From Waddliaceae bacterium (lineage in GTDB: Bacteria > Chlamydiota > Chlamydiia > Chlamydiales > GCA-2709385): a stretch of 64,000 bases of DNA. Below the pieces are notes generated by a model, which did no database searches, had not been told where the DNA came from, and saw nothing but the letters and a program-made list of their open reading frames with translations. Where the stretch lies: the NCBI GenBank assembly GCA_002709385.1, contig PAQS01000024.1, positions 110,228 through 174,227 of the forward strand, written 5' to 3'. Positions 18,309 through 27,452 of this stretch are shown in pieces. Numbering within the stretch: position 1 is the first letter of the stretch; every line of letters begins with the position of its first letter. The translations under genes were made by a program, and so were the position numbers.

Positions 18309-18416
18309 GGGTTTAGTTCCAAAGGATAAAAGATAATTAAAATATTGGTTAAAAAAGTTTTAATTTCAAAATTGTATTGTTTTTTTAATCTTTGAGTCAA
18401 GAGTTAATTTGTATTT

Positions 18417-18446
18417 TTGACAAAAGAAAACTTGGCTAAATGTACT
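18417..18446 (+). promoter_or_regulatory. Candidate sigma-70-type promoter for the pterin operon
   Basis: TTGACA at 18417-18422, an 18-nt spacer, then TGTACT at 18441-18446 (four of six matches to TATAAT), about 45 bp upstream of the first gene. Pattern match only. Confidence 0.35.
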
Positions 18447-18490
18447 AATAACTAGTAAGCTAGAAGATTCCAAACCTCAGGTTCGATTCT

Positions 18491-18925
18491 ATGGGACAGA
18501 CAACGCTAATTAAAAGAGTCGAGTTCTGTGCGAGTCATCGTTACTGGAACTCAAGTTGGACAGAAGACGAGAATTTTAAGGTTTTCGGCAAGTGTGCGAA
18601 TGCTCATGGGCATGGGCATAATTACGTTCTCGAAGTTTATATTCGAGGAGATGTGTGTCCTAAAACCGGGATGGTCATTAATCTATCTGACTTGAAGAAA
18701 ATTCTTCATGAGGTTTTAGAGTATTACGACCATAAATACCTGAATATGGATCACCCTAAGTTTGCGAGTTTGATCCCGACGACAGAGAATATTGTACGGG
18801 TTTTATGGGAAGAAATAGCACTTCATCTCCGTGAATTTGCCCATTTGTCTCTTGCTAAGCTACGTCTTTATGAGAGCGACGACTTATTTTCGGAATATTG
18901 GGAAGAAGATGAAGAAAAAATTTAG
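18491..18925 (+). CDS. 6-pyruvoyl-tetrahydropterin synthase family enzyme (PTPS/QueD), copy A
   Basis: 144 residues, zinc enzyme acting on dihydroneopterin triphosphate. Conserved: the first zinc His in VEFCASHRYW, the catalytic Cys and zinc His pair in FGKCANAHGHGHNY, the D-H of YYDHKYLNMD, and the substrate Glu in TTENI and LYESDD. The spacing and the long insert between the first His and the Cys (YWNSSWTEDENFKVFGKC) look like animal PTPS rather than short QueD. An N-terminal MGQTTLIK extension is small. Next gene overlaps by 17 bp. Either tetrahydrobiopterin or queuosine synthesis is possible; the neighbours favour the former. Confidence 0.85.
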   Translation: MGQTTLIKRVEFCASHRYWNSSWTEDENFKVFGKCANAHGHGHNYVLEVYIRGDVCPKTGMVINLSDLKKILHEVLEYYDHKYLNMDHPKFASLIPTTENIVRVLWEEIALHLREFAHLSLAKLRLYESDDLFSEYWEEDEEKI

Positions 18926-19325
18926 TACATTAGGGCGTGTTTACCGTTTTTCTTCAGCTCATCGTTTGCATTCCAATCAGCTGAGTGACGAAGAAAATCA
19001 AGCTATTTATGGAAAGTGTAACAATCTTCACGGTCATGGGCACAACTATATCGTGGAAGTTACTGTTTTGGGACCTATTGACCCTTTAAAAGGAACAATT
19101 TGTCAGAGACAAGAAATAGACAAAACAGTAGAAGGGGTTCTTGAGCCTTTGCATATGAGCCATCTAGACCACCAAATACCTTATTTTCACCAAACACCTT
19201 CTACAGGTGAAAATATTTTAGAATATTTATGGGAGTCGCTAGATACAGCGTTTAAGGGAGTGCGTTTATGGAACTTGCGCTTGTGGGAGACTAGAAATAA
19301 TTATTTTGAACGGACCAGAGACTAA
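18909..19325 (+). CDS. 6-pyruvoyl-tetrahydropterin synthase family enzyme (PTPS/QueD), copy B
   Basis: 138 residues from the ATG at 18909, preceded by GGAAGAAG and overlapping copy A by 17 bp. It is close in layout to animal PTPS: VYRFSSAHRLHSNQLSDEEN, YGKCNNLHGHGHNY with catalytic Cys and zinc His, HLDHQIPYF, STGENI and LWETRNNYFE. It is diverged from copy A, so the pair may form a heteromer or perform two different steps. It is followed after 3 bp by folE, which makes their substrate. Whether both are active is not shown by sequence, though both keep Cys, three His and the Glu. Confidence 0.86.
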   Translation: MKKKFSTLGRVYRFSSAHRLHSNQLSDEENQAIYGKCNNLHGHGHNYIVEVTVLGPIDPLKGTICQRQEIDKTVEGVLEPLHMSHLDHQIPYFHQTPSTGENILEYLWESLDTAFKGVRLWNLRLWETRNNYFERTRD

Positions 19326-19328
19326 AGA

Positions 19329-19931
19329 ATGACATATCAGACTACGGAATTTAGTGATTTTAGCTCAGAGTTAACAAGCAGCAAAGAGATGACAGATGCT
19401 GTACTGACTCTTCTACGTGGAATGGGAGAAGATCCCAATCGCGAGGGCTTACTAGATACTCCCAAGCGAGTAGTAAAAATGTACAAAGAGCTTACAGCTG
19501 GTTACTCAAAATCAGAGGTAGAAGTCATCAATGGTGCTATTTTCACGGTAGAGCATCACGATATTGTTGTCGTAGAAGATATTCCTTTTTATAGTCTATG
19601 CGAACACCACATGTTACCATTTTTTGGTACTTGCACCATTGCTTATTTGCCAAATGGTCGGGTGCTTGGTTTAAGTAAGTTCGCCCGAGTTGTTGAATTG
19701 TTTGCTCGTGGATTACAGGTTCAAGAACGAATGACTGAAGAAATTGCAGATTGTATTCAGCGCCACCTAGAAGCTGAGGGAGTTGCTGTATTTGTAGAAG
19801 CACAGCACCTTTGTATGGCCATGCGTGGAGTGCAAAAACCCCATGCTAAGATGCGCACTCGCACCTACCGCGGTTGCTTCGTAAACGACCAATTGAAGAA
19901 AAATGATCTCATTCAAGCGATGAGGAGCTAA
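19329..19931 (+). CDS. folE: GTP cyclohydrolase I
   Basis: 200 residues. Converts GTP to 7,8-dihydroneopterin triphosphate. Signature motifs are intact: EDPNREGLLDTPKRVVKMY, the zinc loop in SLCEHHMLPFFG (Cys and His), GLSKFARVVELFARGLQVQERMT, and the third zinc ligand in QHLCMAMRGVQKP. Normal family length. It is third in the pterin operon, between two PTPS-type genes and a short-chain reductase (6-bp gap), so its product probably goes to a reduced pterin rather than only to folate. Confidence 0.96.
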   Translation: MTYQTTEFSDFSSELTSSKEMTDAVLTLLRGMGEDPNREGLLDTPKRVVKMYKELTAGYSKSEVEVINGAIFTVEHHDIVVVEDIPFYSLCEHHMLPFFGTCTIAYLPNGRVLGLSKFARVVELFARGLQVQERMTEEIADCIQRHLEAEGVAVFVEAQHLCMAMRGVQKPHAKMRTRTYRGCFVNDQLKKNDLIQAMRS

Positions 19932-19937
19932 ATTTCG

Positions 19938-20630
19938 ATGCAAGCACAGGGTAAAAAAGCACTCATTACTGGCGCAAGTAGTGGTATTGGACGAACCTTA
20001 AGCATTGAACTTGCACGTGCTGGGTATAACATCTGTGCTGTGGCTCGAAATAAAGAGCGGCTAGAAAGCTTAAAAAAAGACTTAGAGGAATTTTCAGTTC
20101 AAGTTGAACTGATCGAATTAGACCTATCCAACGAAAGGGATTTTGCTCAGTTTGAAACAATGAGTGTTGATGTACTTATTCATTGTGCGGGGATTGGAGG
20201 ACTCTCTACTATTAAAGAAATGGATATAGAAGAGTGGGAAAAAGTACAGCGTGTAAATGTAACAGCTCCTGTTTTTCTTACGAAAACCTTGCTTCCTTCA
20301 ATGCAATCGGGATCTCATATTATCTTTTTGGGATCTATTGCAGCTAAACAAGCTTTTCCCTCCTGGGGAGCTTACTGCTCTTCTAAAGCCTCTTTAGCTT
20401 CCATTGCTGCTGTACTGCGAGAAGAGCTGCGGGAGCAAGGAGTGAAAGTTACTTTACTTCAGCCTGGGGCAACGGCGACTCCTTTTTGGGAGCAGGTTGA
20501 GGGAGACTGGGATCAAAACCGTATGGTGCAGACACAATCTATTGCACGCCTCATTGTTAGTATACTGTCTTGTGACTCCCAGTCTTCTGTCGATGAACTC
20601 AATATTCTTCCTGCCGCAGGAATCTTGTAG
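19938..20630 (+). CDS. Short-chain dehydrogenase/reductase, candidate sepiapterin-type reductase
   Basis: 230-residue classical SDR: nucleotide-binding GASSGIGR near the N-terminus; an Arg in VARNKERL that favours NADP; the NAG-like motif HCAGIGG; catalytic Ser in FLGSIAA; and YCSSK with the Tyr and Lys. A LQPGATATPF loop follows. Position directly behind folE suggests reduction of 6-pyruvoyl-tetrahydropterin, as sepiapterin reductase does, but the sequence itself only shows a generic SDR. It ends 3 bp before the convergent monooxygenase. Confidence 0.7.
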   Translation: MQAQGKKALITGASSGIGRTLSIELARAGYNICAVARNKERLESLKKDLEEFSVQVELIELDLSNERDFAQFETMSVDVLIHCAGIGGLSTIKEMDIEEWEKVQRVNVTAPVFLTKTLLPSMQSGSHIIFLGSIAAKQAFPSWGAYCSSKASLASIAAVLREELREQGVKVTLLQPGATATPFWEQVEGDWDQNRMVQTQSIARLIVSILSCDSQSSVDELNILPAAGIL

Positions 20631-20632
20631 AA

Positions 20633-21784
20633 TTAGTCATAGCTCTTCAAGACAATAGCGTTTGCAACTTCTTTGATACGTTCAAGAATCATACGTGAAC
20701 GCTCTGCTGCAGCTTCTCCAGATAATTCTTCCTCACTTAGATAAATTTCACTTACCCATAAACCAAAGCTCTGGTTGGCATCTACAAAAGGGCGTAGTTC
20801 GTCTTCGTAGTGTTTAAAAGCGCTGTAATCTCCCTGGGTCTGCTTCAATTCTCCAGCTAAAATATAGGCACCTACAAGAGCCAAACTAGTCCCTTGTCCT
20901 GATAGAGGGGAAGCACAATACCCAGCGTCACCTACTAAGGTTATTCTTCCTTTAGACCATGATGGAGCAATAACTTGGGCAATAGAGTCAAAATAAAACC
21001 CATCACTAGCATCCATGAGTTGAAGTAACTTATTTGATTCCCAGCCAATATCCCAGAAAAGCTTTTTAAGAAATGCCTTTTGTTCAGCAGGGTCTCGTGA
21101 ATCACAGGTGCCCAGCTTAGAAGAAAACATCAACCCAACAAGCGATTGATTGGAGTCTTTCGGACTATAAACGCTAAGAGATCTCTCTTCGCTTTCATAA
21201 ATGAGCTCATTTTGATCGAGATTCAAGTAGTTTGGTACATTAAAAACACTTATGTAGTGATTAAGATCTCGGATTTTATAAGAGTCTTTAGGGAATACAG
21301 CTCTTCTTACAGAAGAATGCATACCATCAGCTCCTACTAAAAGGTCGTAGCTTTCTTTTGTTCCGTCTTTAAATGTGACAAGAACTTCATCACCATCATC
21401 AATGATGGAATCGATAGACATATCCAAACGACAAGGAACATCGGGGATAGCTTCCATAAGAATATGAACTAAGTCACCCCGTATAATTTCTACATCGTCA
21501 TCCTGACGAAAACCAAACTCCTCTCCATCCACTTCAAGAATCGTCTTGCCTTCAGAATCGACATGCAAACCTTGTTTCGTGATTTTACGATTGGCTACGA
21601 CCTTGTCATAAATCCCCATTTTTCTTGCAAGATCCACAGCCACACCACGAATATCGATCGCGTATCCTCCTGATCGAATGCTTTTGTGTTTTTCGACTAA
21701 ACTAGGAGAAAATCCATACTTTTTTAACCAGTAACAAAGCGCAGGGCCAGCTATACCAGAACCTACAACAAGAATCTTTTTCAT
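20633..21784 (-). CDS. FAD-dependent aromatic-type monooxygenase (PHBH/TetX superfamily)
   Basis: 383 residues from the ATG at 21784; a GTG four codons earlier is possible. N-terminal FAD site ILVVGSGIAGPALCYWLKK with the acidic LVEK at the end of beta2; the conserved YDLLVGADGMHSSVRR (DG motif); and ITLVGDAGYCASPLSGQGTSLALVGA (GD motif). These define a class A flavin monooxygenase. Substrate unknown: relatives hydroxylate phenolics, polyketides, or inactivate tetracyclines. It is convergent with the pterin operon and separated from the kinase-like gene upstream by a terminator, so it is probably its own unit. Confidence 0.85.
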   Translation of the reverse strand: MKKILVVGSGIAGPALCYWLKKYGFSPSLVEKHKSIRSGGYAIDIRGVAVDLARKMGIYDKVVANRKITKQGLHVDSEGKTILEVDGEEFGFRQDDDVEIIRGDLVHILMEAIPDVPCRLDMSIDSIIDDGDEVLVTFKDGTKESYDLLVGADGMHSSVRRAVFPKDSYKIRDLNHYISVFNVPNYLNLDQNELIYESEERSLSVYSPKDSNQSLVGLMFSSKLGTCDSRDPAEQKAFLKKLFWDIGWESNKLLQLMDASDGFYFDSIAQVIAPSWSKGRITLVGDAGYCASPLSGQGTSLALVGAYILAGELKQTQGDYSAFKHYEDELRPFVDANQSFGLWVSEIYLSEEELSGEAAAERSRMILERIKEVANAIVLKSYD

Positions 21785-21812
21785 TTTCAGGAACACTCTT
21801 TATCTAAAAGAT

Positions 21813-21851
21813 AAATAAAAAGAACACATTATATTTGTGTTCTTTTTATTT
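21813..21851 (-). terminator. 16-bp perfect hairpin terminator
   Basis: AAATAAAAAGAACACA (21813-21828), a 7-nt loop, then its exact complement (21836-21851). On the minus strand the 3' arm ends in a U-rich stretch 46 bp after the kinase-like gene, fitting an intrinsic terminator for it. It also lies just upstream of the monooxygenase start. Confidence 0.8.
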
Positions 21852-21896
21852 AAATAGCTAATTATTTATTTTGATATTATATTTTGTGAAAATGGT

Positions 21897-23159
21897 TTAC
21901 TGATAAGAAGCCCAGTATAGATTTTTTCTTTGAAGACTAGGTTCTAACTCTATCTCGATCCTAGCTCTCTCAGGAAAATGTCGCTTTGCCCAATCACTTC
22001 GATCTTCATCGTTATAACATTGGCGGTATTCTTGAATCGAATTCAAGAAACTTTCTGCTGTTGGTCGATACTGAGGATCTACAGATAAACAAGATAGCAC
22101 TAGTAGCATTAGAGGGTGTTGCTCGGCGATTTCTAACCAATCCTTTTTAGATAAAGAAGCTTTGCTTCCATCCCTAAGAAATCGTCCGCCAATGACAATG
22201 TCGATCGTACTTTGTTCGTAGGCAAATGGATAATTTGCTTCATTATAAAAGGACTGATGGACTGTCTCTAGAAAGTCTTTGTATAGAGAATTTTTATGGT
22301 TACCATAAGTTTCAAAAAGAGTAAGACCTAAGCTCCAAATATCAGACTGGTGAATATTCATTGTATCTATTTTTCCATCGATTAGGTTTCTTGCTTCTGG
22401 AGAAGTAAATAATGGGGTATCTGCAAAAGTAAGTTGTTCCTGTGAGCAAGTTGAACCAAAATCTGTCAAAGCGCCTCTTAGCCCCTCTAATCTTTGGTAA
22501 AGCAAGATGTTTTCTGGTTTGATGTCTAAATGAGCTAGATTAAGGTAATGAAGTTCTGCTAATGCTTTTGCGATATCTTCGAAAACTTGGATAAGATCTT
22601 TTTCTTCAGAAAATTTGTAATCAAGTAGATCAGAAGACGCAGGGTCAACACAAATGCCAAGTTTAGTTTCACCTAATTTATTGACGTATACGTCAGTGCC
22701 TAATATTTTAGCGACGGGAATAAAATCGTTTGGGTATCTTTCTTTAAGACGATTGTACAGATTGTTTTGATGATCTATCTCCTTTCCCAATACTCTAAAA
22801 TTATCCTGATGTCTATCCTTGCAGGATAAACGGCCAATGAATCCTTTATCCATGGAATAAGTAGAGTAATACGTTTTGAATGTGTTTTTGTTTTTGTTAT
22901 CACTCGAACAGTATATTTGAAATAAAGAGCAGACTTTTGAAGGGATAATAGAACCAAGCTTTTCACTTGTGTTTGCGTTAAAGACAGGGATAGGTCTACC
23001 TGAGATGATTTTTGATGGTTTGGCTTTTGAAATATTCTCGAAATATATGATCAACTCATCAGCGGTATCTGTTTTAAGTTCACTAGCAGAAACGGAAGAT
23101 CCCTCTACAAGTAAGCGAGTAAGTATCCCATCGTTTTGTTCATTTTTTATTTTTATCAT
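21897..23159 (-). CDS. Serine/threonine protein kinase-like protein
   Basis: 420 residues from the ATG at 23159; a TTG six codons earlier is possible. The C-lobe is clear: catalytic loop HLDIKPENIL, TDFGS for the DFG motif, activation segment ending TSPEA (APE), and QSDIWSLGLTLFE. The N-lobe is unusual: no glycine loop or VAIK lysine is evident in the first ~180 residues, which contain SSKVCSLFQIYCSS and CVDPASSDLLDY instead. It might still bind ATP by a diverged lobe or be a pseudokinase. Chlamydiae carry a few such kinases, some linked to type III secretion. No membrane segment. Confidence 0.8.
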   Translation of the reverse strand: MIKIKNEQNDGILTRLLVEGSSVSASELKTDTADELIIYFENISKAKPSKIISGRPIPVFNANTSEKLGSIIPSKVCSLFQIYCSSDNKNKNTFKTYYSTYSMDKGFIGRLSCKDRHQDNFRVLGKEIDHQNNLYNRLKERYPNDFIPVAKILGTDVYVNKLGETKLGICVDPASSDLLDYKFSEEKDLIQVFEDIAKALAELHYLNLAHLDIKPENILLYQRLEGLRGALTDFGSTCSQEQLTFADTPLFTSPEARNLIDGKIDTMNIHQSDIWSLGLTLFETYGNHKNSLYKDFLETVHQSFYNEANYPFAYEQSTIDIVIGGRFLRDGSKASLSKKDWLEIAEQHPLMLLVLSCLSVDPQYRPTAESFLNSIQEYRQCYNDEDRSDWAKRHFPERARIEIELEPSLQRKNLYWASYQ

Positions 23160-23234
23160 ACTTTTTAAAACCTTCAAGTTTTGAAATAGATAAAAATACT
23201 AAGGAACTTCTTGTTTTAATCAAACCTCCAAAGG

Positions 23235-23412
23235 CTATTTAATCTCACCTAATTTGAAGAGTTTTTCTATGTGTTTTGCAAATGTCTCGAAGGTTGAACG
23301 TGGCGAGATTATTTCACCATCCAAAAGTCGTCCAAAAAGCCGCTCATTGACCATTGGAGGTCATAGGAAAGTATTCATCATAAATATCTAGATGTAGTTT
23401 CAGATTCTTCAT
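23235..23412 (-). pseudogene. Possible frameshifted small ORF in the gap before purM
   Basis: The 370-bp gap 23160-23531 holds two overlapping minus-strand frames. One (23344-23412, 22 aa) begins MKNLKLHLDIYDEYFPMTSN. The other (23235-23354, 39 aa) reads MVNERLFGRLLDGEIISPRS and ends KLFKLGEIK. Joined by a one-step frameshift they would give a ~60-residue polypeptide with coding-like composition. It could be a decayed small gene such as an antitoxin, or chance. The rest of the gap is AT-rich leader sequence of purM. Confidence 0.25.
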
Positions 23413-23531
23413 ACCCACACATACTTAACTTTTTTCCTTTTTTTACCGATACTGTTTTAGTAAAATTTTTCCTTACAAAAATCATGCAATCCTATTAGAC
23501 TGGGGGCCTCTTATTATCTTGGAGGTTTCTT

Positions 23532-24494
23532 ATGCTGACTTATGAAGATGCAGGTGTAAATATCTCTTCTGGAAACGAACTCGTCGAACGAATCAAAAAG
23601 CGCTGTCCAAGTATAGGAGGCTTTAGTGGTCTCTTTCCGTTTGGAGATCAGTTTCTTGTGGGAAGTACAGATGGGGTAGGAACGAAACTAAAAATTGCGT
23701 TTGCTCTAAATAAGCATGACACTGTAGGCATTGATTTAGTTGCAATGTGTGTGAATGATTTGCTTACAGTAGGAGCACGTCCTCTATTCTTTCTTGATTA
23801 TTTTGCATCATCAAAATTGAATGTAGACCAAGCTGAGGAAGTGATTTCTGGGATCATAGAAGGGTGCCGGCAAGCTTCATGTCAATTACTTGGAGGAGAG
23901 ACAGCAGAGCTTCCAGGATTTTATCATGATGAAGAGTACGACTTATGTGGTTTTGTTACAGGTGTCGTTTCTAAAGAAGAACGCATTGACGGAAGCTCAA
24001 TTGTCGCAGGTGACCTTTTACTTGGTCTACCATCTTCAGGCCTTCACAGTAATGGATACTCCTTAGCACGAAAAGTTGTTGAATTCAGTGGTACAAATTT
24101 ACATAGTACTCCAGATCTCTTATCTCGCTCTCTAGGTGAAGAGCTTTTAGAACCTACCAAGATTTATGTCGATGAGATCGCTCGCATACGATCTTTAGTC
24201 CCTGTAAAAGGTATTGCTCATATCACTGGGGGCGGTCTTATAGAAAATACCCCTAGAATGCTTCCGAAAGGACTGGGTATTAAATTTCATCGTGGGTCTT
24301 GGAGCATTCCTCCTATTTTTCGTTGGTTGCAGTGTAAAGGCGATATTGTAGAGGAAGAGATGTTCCGTACATTTAATATGGGAATTGGGATGGTTCTTGC
24401 TCTTGATGCTGATTCAGCGAAAAAACTAGCAAGAGAAGAAGGTTTAAAGATTTTGGGTGAAGTGACTAAAGAAGCAGGGGTAACTTGGCTGTGA
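23532..24494 (+). CDS. purM: Phosphoribosylformylglycinamidine cyclo-ligase (AIR synthetase)
   Basis: 320 residues. Fifth step of de novo purine synthesis: FGAM plus ATP gives AIR. Family blocks: LTYEDAGVNISSGNELV at the N-terminus, the glycine-rich GSTDGVGTKLK, GIDLVAMCVNDLL, LLGGETAELPG, PSSGLHSNGYSLARKV and HITGGGLIENTPRML. Slightly shorter than E. coli PurM (345 aa). The start ATG has GGAGG 6 nt upstream. First gene of a five-gene operon; overlaps purL by 4 bp. Confidence 0.96.
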   Translation: MLTYEDAGVNISSGNELVERIKKRCPSIGGFSGLFPFGDQFLVGSTDGVGTKLKIAFALNKHDTVGIDLVAMCVNDLLTVGARPLFFLDYFASSKLNVDQAEEVISGIIEGCRQASCQLLGGETAELPGFYHDEEYDLCGFVTGVVSKEERIDGSSIVAGDLLLGLPSSGLHSNGYSLARKVVEFSGTNLHSTPDLLSRSLGEELLEPTKIYVDEIARIRSLVPVKGIAHITGGGLIENTPRMLPKGLGIKFHRGSWSIPPIFRWLQCKGDIVEEEMFRTFNMGIGMVLALDADSAKKLAREEGLKILGEVTKEAGVTWL

Positions 24495-27442
24495 AAACAA
24501 CACATTGCATCGAAATAGCAAGACAAGCAGGTAGTCCATCTACAGAAGCCAAACGATTATTAAAGGAATTAAAAGAGCATTTTGATTACGACATCCATGC
24601 TTTACAATTAGTATACGTATATCGAAGCAATCACAGCGTAGAAATAGAAGAGCTTCGAAACGCTGCTCAGCAAGCGCTGCTTGATCCTATTTTAGAAGAA
24701 GTTCTTAGCGATGAACGCCTGCGAAGGGAATATGATTGGTGTGTGGAGTTTGGTCCTAAAAGCGGAGTAACAGACAATTTAGGACAAACGGCACAATGTG
24801 CGTTGGAAGATCGTTTAGGAAAACCTCTTTCCTCATCTCAAGTCATTCGCTCAGGAAAGCGTCTTTACTTAAAAGGAAACCTAAACGAAACACAAATTTA
24901 TGAAATGGCTGCTAACTGTCTTGCCAATCCATTAGTTGATGATATTTTTATTACACAGTGCTCCACAGAAGCTAAACTTTATGAGACAATCTCTTTAGAT
25001 CTATCTAATGATGAACTCATTGCACTCAGTCGTAGACGTCAATTAGCCTTGAATCTAGAAGAAATGCAAGCGATTGCTGCTTACTATCGAAGAGAAGGGG
25101 TACAAGAGTTACGTGAGGAGAAAGGGCTTCCCAAGTGGCCTACTGATGGAGAATTAGAAGCTTTAGCACAAACATGGAGTGAGCACTGCAAGCATAAAAT
25201 CTTCAATGCCTGTATTCGTTATCAGACAGAAGAAAAAGAAGAAGTGATTGATCGACCTTTTTCTTTGTATATTCGTGGAGCGACAAAAAAAATTGCGGAA
25301 AAAGTCAATTTCTTGCTTTCAGTATTTCATGATAATGCTGGAGTTGTGAAGTTCACCAAAGATTATTGTCTTTGTTTTAAAGTAGAGACCCATAATAGTC
25401 CTTCAGCTTTAGATCCTTATGGTGGTGCTCTTACCGGGATTCTAGGTGTTAATCGTGATATTATGGGAACAGGCAGAGGAGCACGTCTTCTTGCTAATAC
25501 AGATGTGTTCTGTTTTGCGGAGCCCAACTATGAGCATCCTTTACCCACCCGTATTCTTCACCCAAAACGTATTTTGCAAGGGGTACGTCGTGGAGTAGAA
25601 CATGGGGGTAATAAGAGTGGTGTGCCCACATTGAATGGAAGCTTGGTATTTGATGAGCGCTACTTAGGAAAACCTCTTGTCTATTGTGGTAGTGTAGGAA
25701 TCATGCCAAATACCCTTATGGGAAAAGCGAGCCACGAAAAAGAATTATATGCTGGTGATTTAATTGTTGTAGCTGGGGGCAGAACGGGAAAAGACGGTAT
25801 TCATGGAGCAACGTTTTCTTCTGAAGCATTCCATGAAGATAGTCCCGTTTCAGCTGTCCAAATTGGAGATCCATTCACACAGAAAAAACTGCATGATTTC
25901 TTACTACAAGCACGAGATCGTGGATTGCTAAGAACTCTTACAGATAATGGTGCAGGAGGCTTCTCTTCATCTATTGGTGAACTGGCACAACTCACAGGAG
26001 GTTGTACTCTTCATCTTGATCGCGCGCCGTTAAAATACTCAGGTCTTTCCCCATGGGAAATTTTAGTCAGTGAATCACAAGAGCGAATGACACTTGGTGT
26101 TGAAGCAAGTTGTTTAGATCAACTACGTGAACTTGCTGATTTACACGAGGTTGAGATTGCGCATTTGGGAGTGTTTGATGATGAGGGATTCTTTCATGTG
26201 CTTTATGAAGGAAAGACTGTGGTCTATTTGGATATGGATTTTCTTCATGATGGTGTACCGCAATTGCAACTAGAGGCTGTTTGGAAAGGCTTTTCTAGTC
26301 AGAGAGAAATAGAAAAAGAGAATGATCCTAGGTTTTGTTTGGATTATGGACCTCAACTCAAGCAACTTTTGGCTCAGCCCAATATTTGTAGTAAAGAATC
26401 CATTGTTCGTCAGTACGATCACGAAGTACAGGGTGGAACCTTTGTGAAACCTTTTTGTGGTGTAGAGGAAAAAGGGCCATCGGATGCTGCTGTAATGCGT
26501 CCTATTGAAATTGAATCTAACGAAGCTTTTGTTTTATCACATGGTATTTGTCCGCGTTATAGCGATTACGACTGCTATCACATGACGGCTCTGGCTATTG
26601 ATGAAGCGGTACGAAATGCTCTTGCAGTAGGAGCGGATCCAGAGCGTTTGGCTCTGCTAGATAATTATTGTTGGCCAGATCCTGTATATGATCCAGAGCA
26701 TACTCCTGATGGAAAAGAAAAGTTAGGGCAGCTCATTCGCTCTCTACAAGCACTATATGATGTTTGTGTTGCCTGGTCCACACCTCTCATATCAGGAAAA
26801 GACAGCATGAAAAACGACTATAAAATAGGAAAAACAAAAATTTCTGTTCCTCCTACAGTTCTGATTTCTTGCATGGGAATGATGGATGATAGTCGAAAGG
26901 CATTGACGATGGATTTCAAGCAAGAAGGGCACCTTATTTACCTCTTGGGAGAAACAAAAGGGGAATTACTCGGTTCCGAATATCATCATTGTTTAGGAAT
27001 AAAAGATGTAGGGATTCTTCCTGAAGTACAAATAGAATCTGCACTTCTTACATTTAAAGCGTTGTATCAAGCAATTCAAAATGAGTACGTTGCTTCTTGT
27101 CACGATTGCTCTGATGGAGGGCTTGCAGTAGCTCTTGCTGAGTCTGCTTTTGCAGGTGGATTAGGCGCAACTGTGCAATTAGATAAAGTCTCTCGTTCCA
27201 ATTGTAGTGAAAATTTCGAGCTTCTTTTCTCTGAATCACCTAGTCGTTTTATTGTGACCGTTCCTAAAAACAAACAAGAAGCATTTGAGCGTCTTTTTCA
27301 AAGCCTGTCTTTTGCTTGTATTGGACAGGTTGAAGCAGATTCTCGTTTGAGAATAAAAGGACTAGAACAAACGATCATTTTGGATGAGTCCATTCAAGAC
27401 CTACAAGAAGCCTGGCAAAGTAACCCCATTTCTGCAGTTTAG
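24491..27442 (+). CDS. purL: Phosphoribosylformylglycinamidine synthase, PurS-like domain fused to synthetase
   Basis: 983 residues from the GTG at 24491, which overlaps the purM stop (GTGA); a TTG two codons earlier is possible. Catalyses FGAR plus glutamine plus ATP to FGAM. The N-terminal ~85 residues look like the PurS domain, followed by a second part, then the linker with WSEHCKHKIFNA and the ATP/FGAR domains (KVETHNSPSALDPYGGALTG, GGNKSGVPTLNGS, TDNGAGGFSSSIGELA, SGKDSMKND, HDCSDGGLAVALAESAF). Unlike the ~1300-residue enzyme, the glutaminase domain is missing and is encoded next door as purQ. So it is a PurS-PurL fusion with separate PurQ. Confidence 0.94.
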   Translation: MKTTHCIEIARQAGSPSTEAKRLLKELKEHFDYDIHALQLVYVYRSNHSVEIEELRNAAQQALLDPILEEVLSDERLRREYDWCVEFGPKSGVTDNLGQTAQCALEDRLGKPLSSSQVIRSGKRLYLKGNLNETQIYEMAANCLANPLVDDIFITQCSTEAKLYETISLDLSNDELIALSRRRQLALNLEEMQAIAAYYRREGVQELREEKGLPKWPTDGELEALAQTWSEHCKHKIFNACIRYQTEEKEEVIDRPFSLYIRGATKKIAEKVNFLLSVFHDNAGVVKFTKDYCLCFKVETHNSPSALDPYGGALTGILGVNRDIMGTGRGARLLANTDVFCFAEPNYEHPLPTRILHPKRILQGVRRGVEHGGNKSGVPTLNGSLVFDERYLGKPLVYCGSVGIMPNTLMGKASHEKELYAGDLIVVAGGRTGKDGIHGATFSSEAFHEDSPVSAVQIGDPFTQKKLHDFLLQARDRGLLRTLTDNGAGGFSSSIGELAQLTGGCTLHLDRAPLKYSGLSPWEILVSESQERMTLGVEASCLDQLRELADLHEVEIAHLGVFDDEGFFHVLYEGKTVVYLDMDFLHDGVPQLQLEAVWKGFSSQREIEKENDPRFCLDYGPQLKQLLAQPNICSKESIVRQYDHEVQGGTFVKPFCGVEEKGPSDAAVMRPIEIESNEAFVLSHGICPRYSDYDCYHMTALAIDEAVRNALAVGADPERLALLDNYCWPDPVYDPEHTPDGKEKLGQLIRSLQALYDVCVAWSTPLISGKDSMKNDYKIGKTKISVPPTVLISCMGMMDDSRKALTMDFKQEGHLIYLLGETKGELLGSEYHHCLGIKDVGILPEVQIESALLTFKALYQAIQNEYVASCHDCSDGGLAVALAESAFAGGLGATVQLDKVSRSNCSENFELLFSESPSRFIVTVPKNKQEAFERLFQSLSFACIGQVEADSRLRIKGLEQTIILDESIQDLQEAWQSNPISAV

Positions 27443-27452
27443 GAGTTGATGA

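Noticed and set aside
22775..22966. 63-codon alternative frame inside the kinase-like gene
   Set aside because: Fully internal to the longer conserved frame, same strand, no ribosome site.
23440..23531. Possible purine riboswitch upstream of purM
   Set aside because: No three-way junction or conserved loop sequences of a purine or PRPP riboswitch could be recognised.
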